Assembly: GCA_030064795.1 (NCBI GenBank) | Contig: JASJEI010000263.1 | Location: 1 to 25,871 of the forward strand | DNA: 25,871 bases | Direction of reading: 5' to 3' | Origin: Pleurocapsa sp. MO_226.B13 | Lineage (GTDB): Bacteria; Cyanobacteriota; Cyanobacteriia; Cyanobacteriales; Xenococcaceae | Shown here: piece by piece, positions 25,235 to 25,871 of the stretch | How positions within the stretch are numbered: position 1 is the first letter of the stretch | How the letters are laid out: each line of letters opens with the position of its first letter | Translations under genes and position numbers: made by a program | The notes under the pieces: generated by a model | Seen by the model: only the letters and a program-made list of their open reading frames with translations | What the model was told of the DNA's origin: nothing | Databases searched by the model: none

Positions 25235-25277
25235 TTTCGATTGCCAGTTTCCAAGGCGCAATCTCGTCAGGCGGTGT

Positions 25278-25445
25278 TCAATCAATTCGTACCAGAATGT
25301 TTTCCGTACAGGTAAGCTTGGTTTTCTTTTTGCCATGGCGGAGTTGAAGCTTGTAAACCCAAGTGTTTAACCAATCGGCAAAATAGACGTGAGAAATTTT
25401 CCAGCTGCCAACGCGATCGCCTTTTTTGTATTTTGGTAAGTTCAT
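25278..25445 (-). CDS. hypothetical 55-residue protein
   Basis: The ATG at 25443-25445 overlaps the stop codon of the upstream gene (TAATG), so the two are probably translationally coupled. The product begins MNLPKYKKGDRVGSWKI and ends with ENILVRID at a TGA (25278-25280). It is basic, rich in Lys, Trp and Tyr, with a beta-rich look. The opening resembles the upstream neighbour (MSKPKYQIGDR), which suggests related small proteins. I recognise no family. The 3' end lies about 45 bases from the inverted repeat of the IS110 flank. Confidence 0.55.
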   Translation of the reverse strand: MNLPKYKKGDRVGSWKISHVYFADWLNTWVYKLQLRHGKKKTKLTCTENILVRID

Positions 25446-25654
25446 TAGTAAATTATCTCGTTGCCGTCACAGTCAATTTCTATAGGTTCTTTGTCCCAAG
25501 CTGGAAAAAAATTATGGTTCCAATCATCTTCATCAAATGCAAAGTTAAAACCGCATGAACAGCAAACATCAGTCTGTACTTTACGCTCGTAAACTATATC
25601 TTTACTACCACACTCAGGGCAGCGATCGCCAATCTGGTATTTTGGTTTACTCAT
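25445..25654 (-). CDS. small zinc-ribbon protein (hypothetical)
   Basis: 69 residues from the ATG at 25652-25654 (MSKPKYQIGDR), chosen because this start matches the pattern of the downstream partner. An ATG at 25688-25690 would add 12 residues. Two cysteine knuckles, CPECG (residues 12-16) and CCSCG (31-35), form a zinc ribbon. The rest is acidic (FDEDDWNHNFFPAWDKEPIEIDCDGNE). The role is unknown; the fold is common in small nucleic-acid or protein-binding factors. First of a coupled pair with the 55-residue gene. Confidence 0.65.
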   Translation of the reverse strand: MSKPKYQIGDRCPECGSKDIVYERKVQTDVCCSCGFNFAFDEDDWNHNFFPAWDKEPIEIDCDGNEIIY

Positions 25655-25696
25655 AATCTTTGTAAATAATGCCTTATCTAGAATCGGCATTTTCAA

Positions 25697-25870
25697 TTAA
25701 TCTTTAATTTTTGCCAATGCTTCCGCTACTTCGGAAATATGACTAAAATCATTGATTCCTCGACGATAAATTTTCAATTGAAGCTCATACAATTCATCAT
25801 GTATTGCTTTTAAATCTTCATAAGTTCTACCTCGATAATTAATGTAATGCTCTATCAAACTTAGAGCTTC
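25697..25870 (-). CDS. C-terminal part of an unrecognised protein, running off the window
   Basis: The minus-strand frame is open from the window edge for 57 codons to a TAA at 25697-25699. It reads EALSLIEHYINYRGRTYEDL and then a charged helical stretch ending SEVAEALAKIKD. It looks helical and soluble. It has the same direction as the two small genes that follow and is 42 bases from the first, so a three-gene operon is plausible. No family is recognised from this fragment. Confidence 0.5.
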   Translation of the reverse strand, partial: EALSLIEHYINYRGRTYEDLKAIHDELYELQLKIYRRGINDFSHISEVAEALAKIKD

Positions 25871-25871
25871 C

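Overview
The window is a piece of a cyanobacterial chromosome. The octamer GCGATCGC (HIP1) and its derivatives recur throughout, base composition is AT-leaning, and the gene set is typical of large-genome cyanobacteria: an SpkB-like kinase with pentapeptide repeats, a TPR-CHAT protein, a Uma2 nuclease, a NACHT-pentapeptide STAND protein, and many small palindromic interspersed repeats. Unicellular or baeocytous (pleurocapsalean-type) lineages fit, but species cannot be fixed from sequence reading alone.

Layout. 1-1413 is an ISL3-family insertion sequence with perfect 26-bp terminal repeats; its transposase is in frame from end to end but carries two TGA stops. Its right end opens directly into the 3' part of a NACHT-ATPase/pentapeptide-repeat gene (1414-3882), whose 5' part is missing. 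Next come prfC (RF3), a geranylgeranyl-reductase-family flavoprotein, and, converging on it across a hairpin, an SpkB-type Ser/Thr kinase. A signalling block follows on the minus strand: a stand-alone receiver protein (8995-9393) and a REC-PAS-histidine kinase (9601-11127), separated by a palindromic repeat. Then come a secreted TPR-CHAT protein, a fasciclin-domain protein whose N-terminal region has absorbed a palindromic repeat in frame, and a sigma factor fused to a long ankyrin-repeat domain (14998-16803).

16.8-21.6 kb is a repeat-rich accessory stretch: a SMI1/KNR4 (SUKH) protein, a truncated AraC-type fragment, a GNAT acetyltransferase, a thiopurine methyltransferase, the 3' remnant of a second SMI1/KNR4 gene, and a Uma2 endonuclease. 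Related short repeats lie between them.

21.6-25.9 kb holds oligopeptidase B (ptrB), with an IS110-family transposase inserted 30 bp upstream of its start codon, and at the edge a run of tiny minus-strand genes. The roughly 200 bases upstream of the IS110 transposase fold into three successive stem-loops in transposase sense. This is the layout expected of a bridge RNA, and a 9-base segment of the putative donor loop is repeated at the other end of the element.

Most striking points: the predicted IS110 bridge RNA and its 9-nt match; the sigma-ankyrin fusion; the NACHT gene cut by ISL3, with its near-identical 15-bp coding repeat; the in-frame repeat in the fasciclin gene; and fossil copies of the SMI1/KNR4 gene and possibly of an IS110 left end. 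No rRNA, tRNA or CRISPR array was seen.
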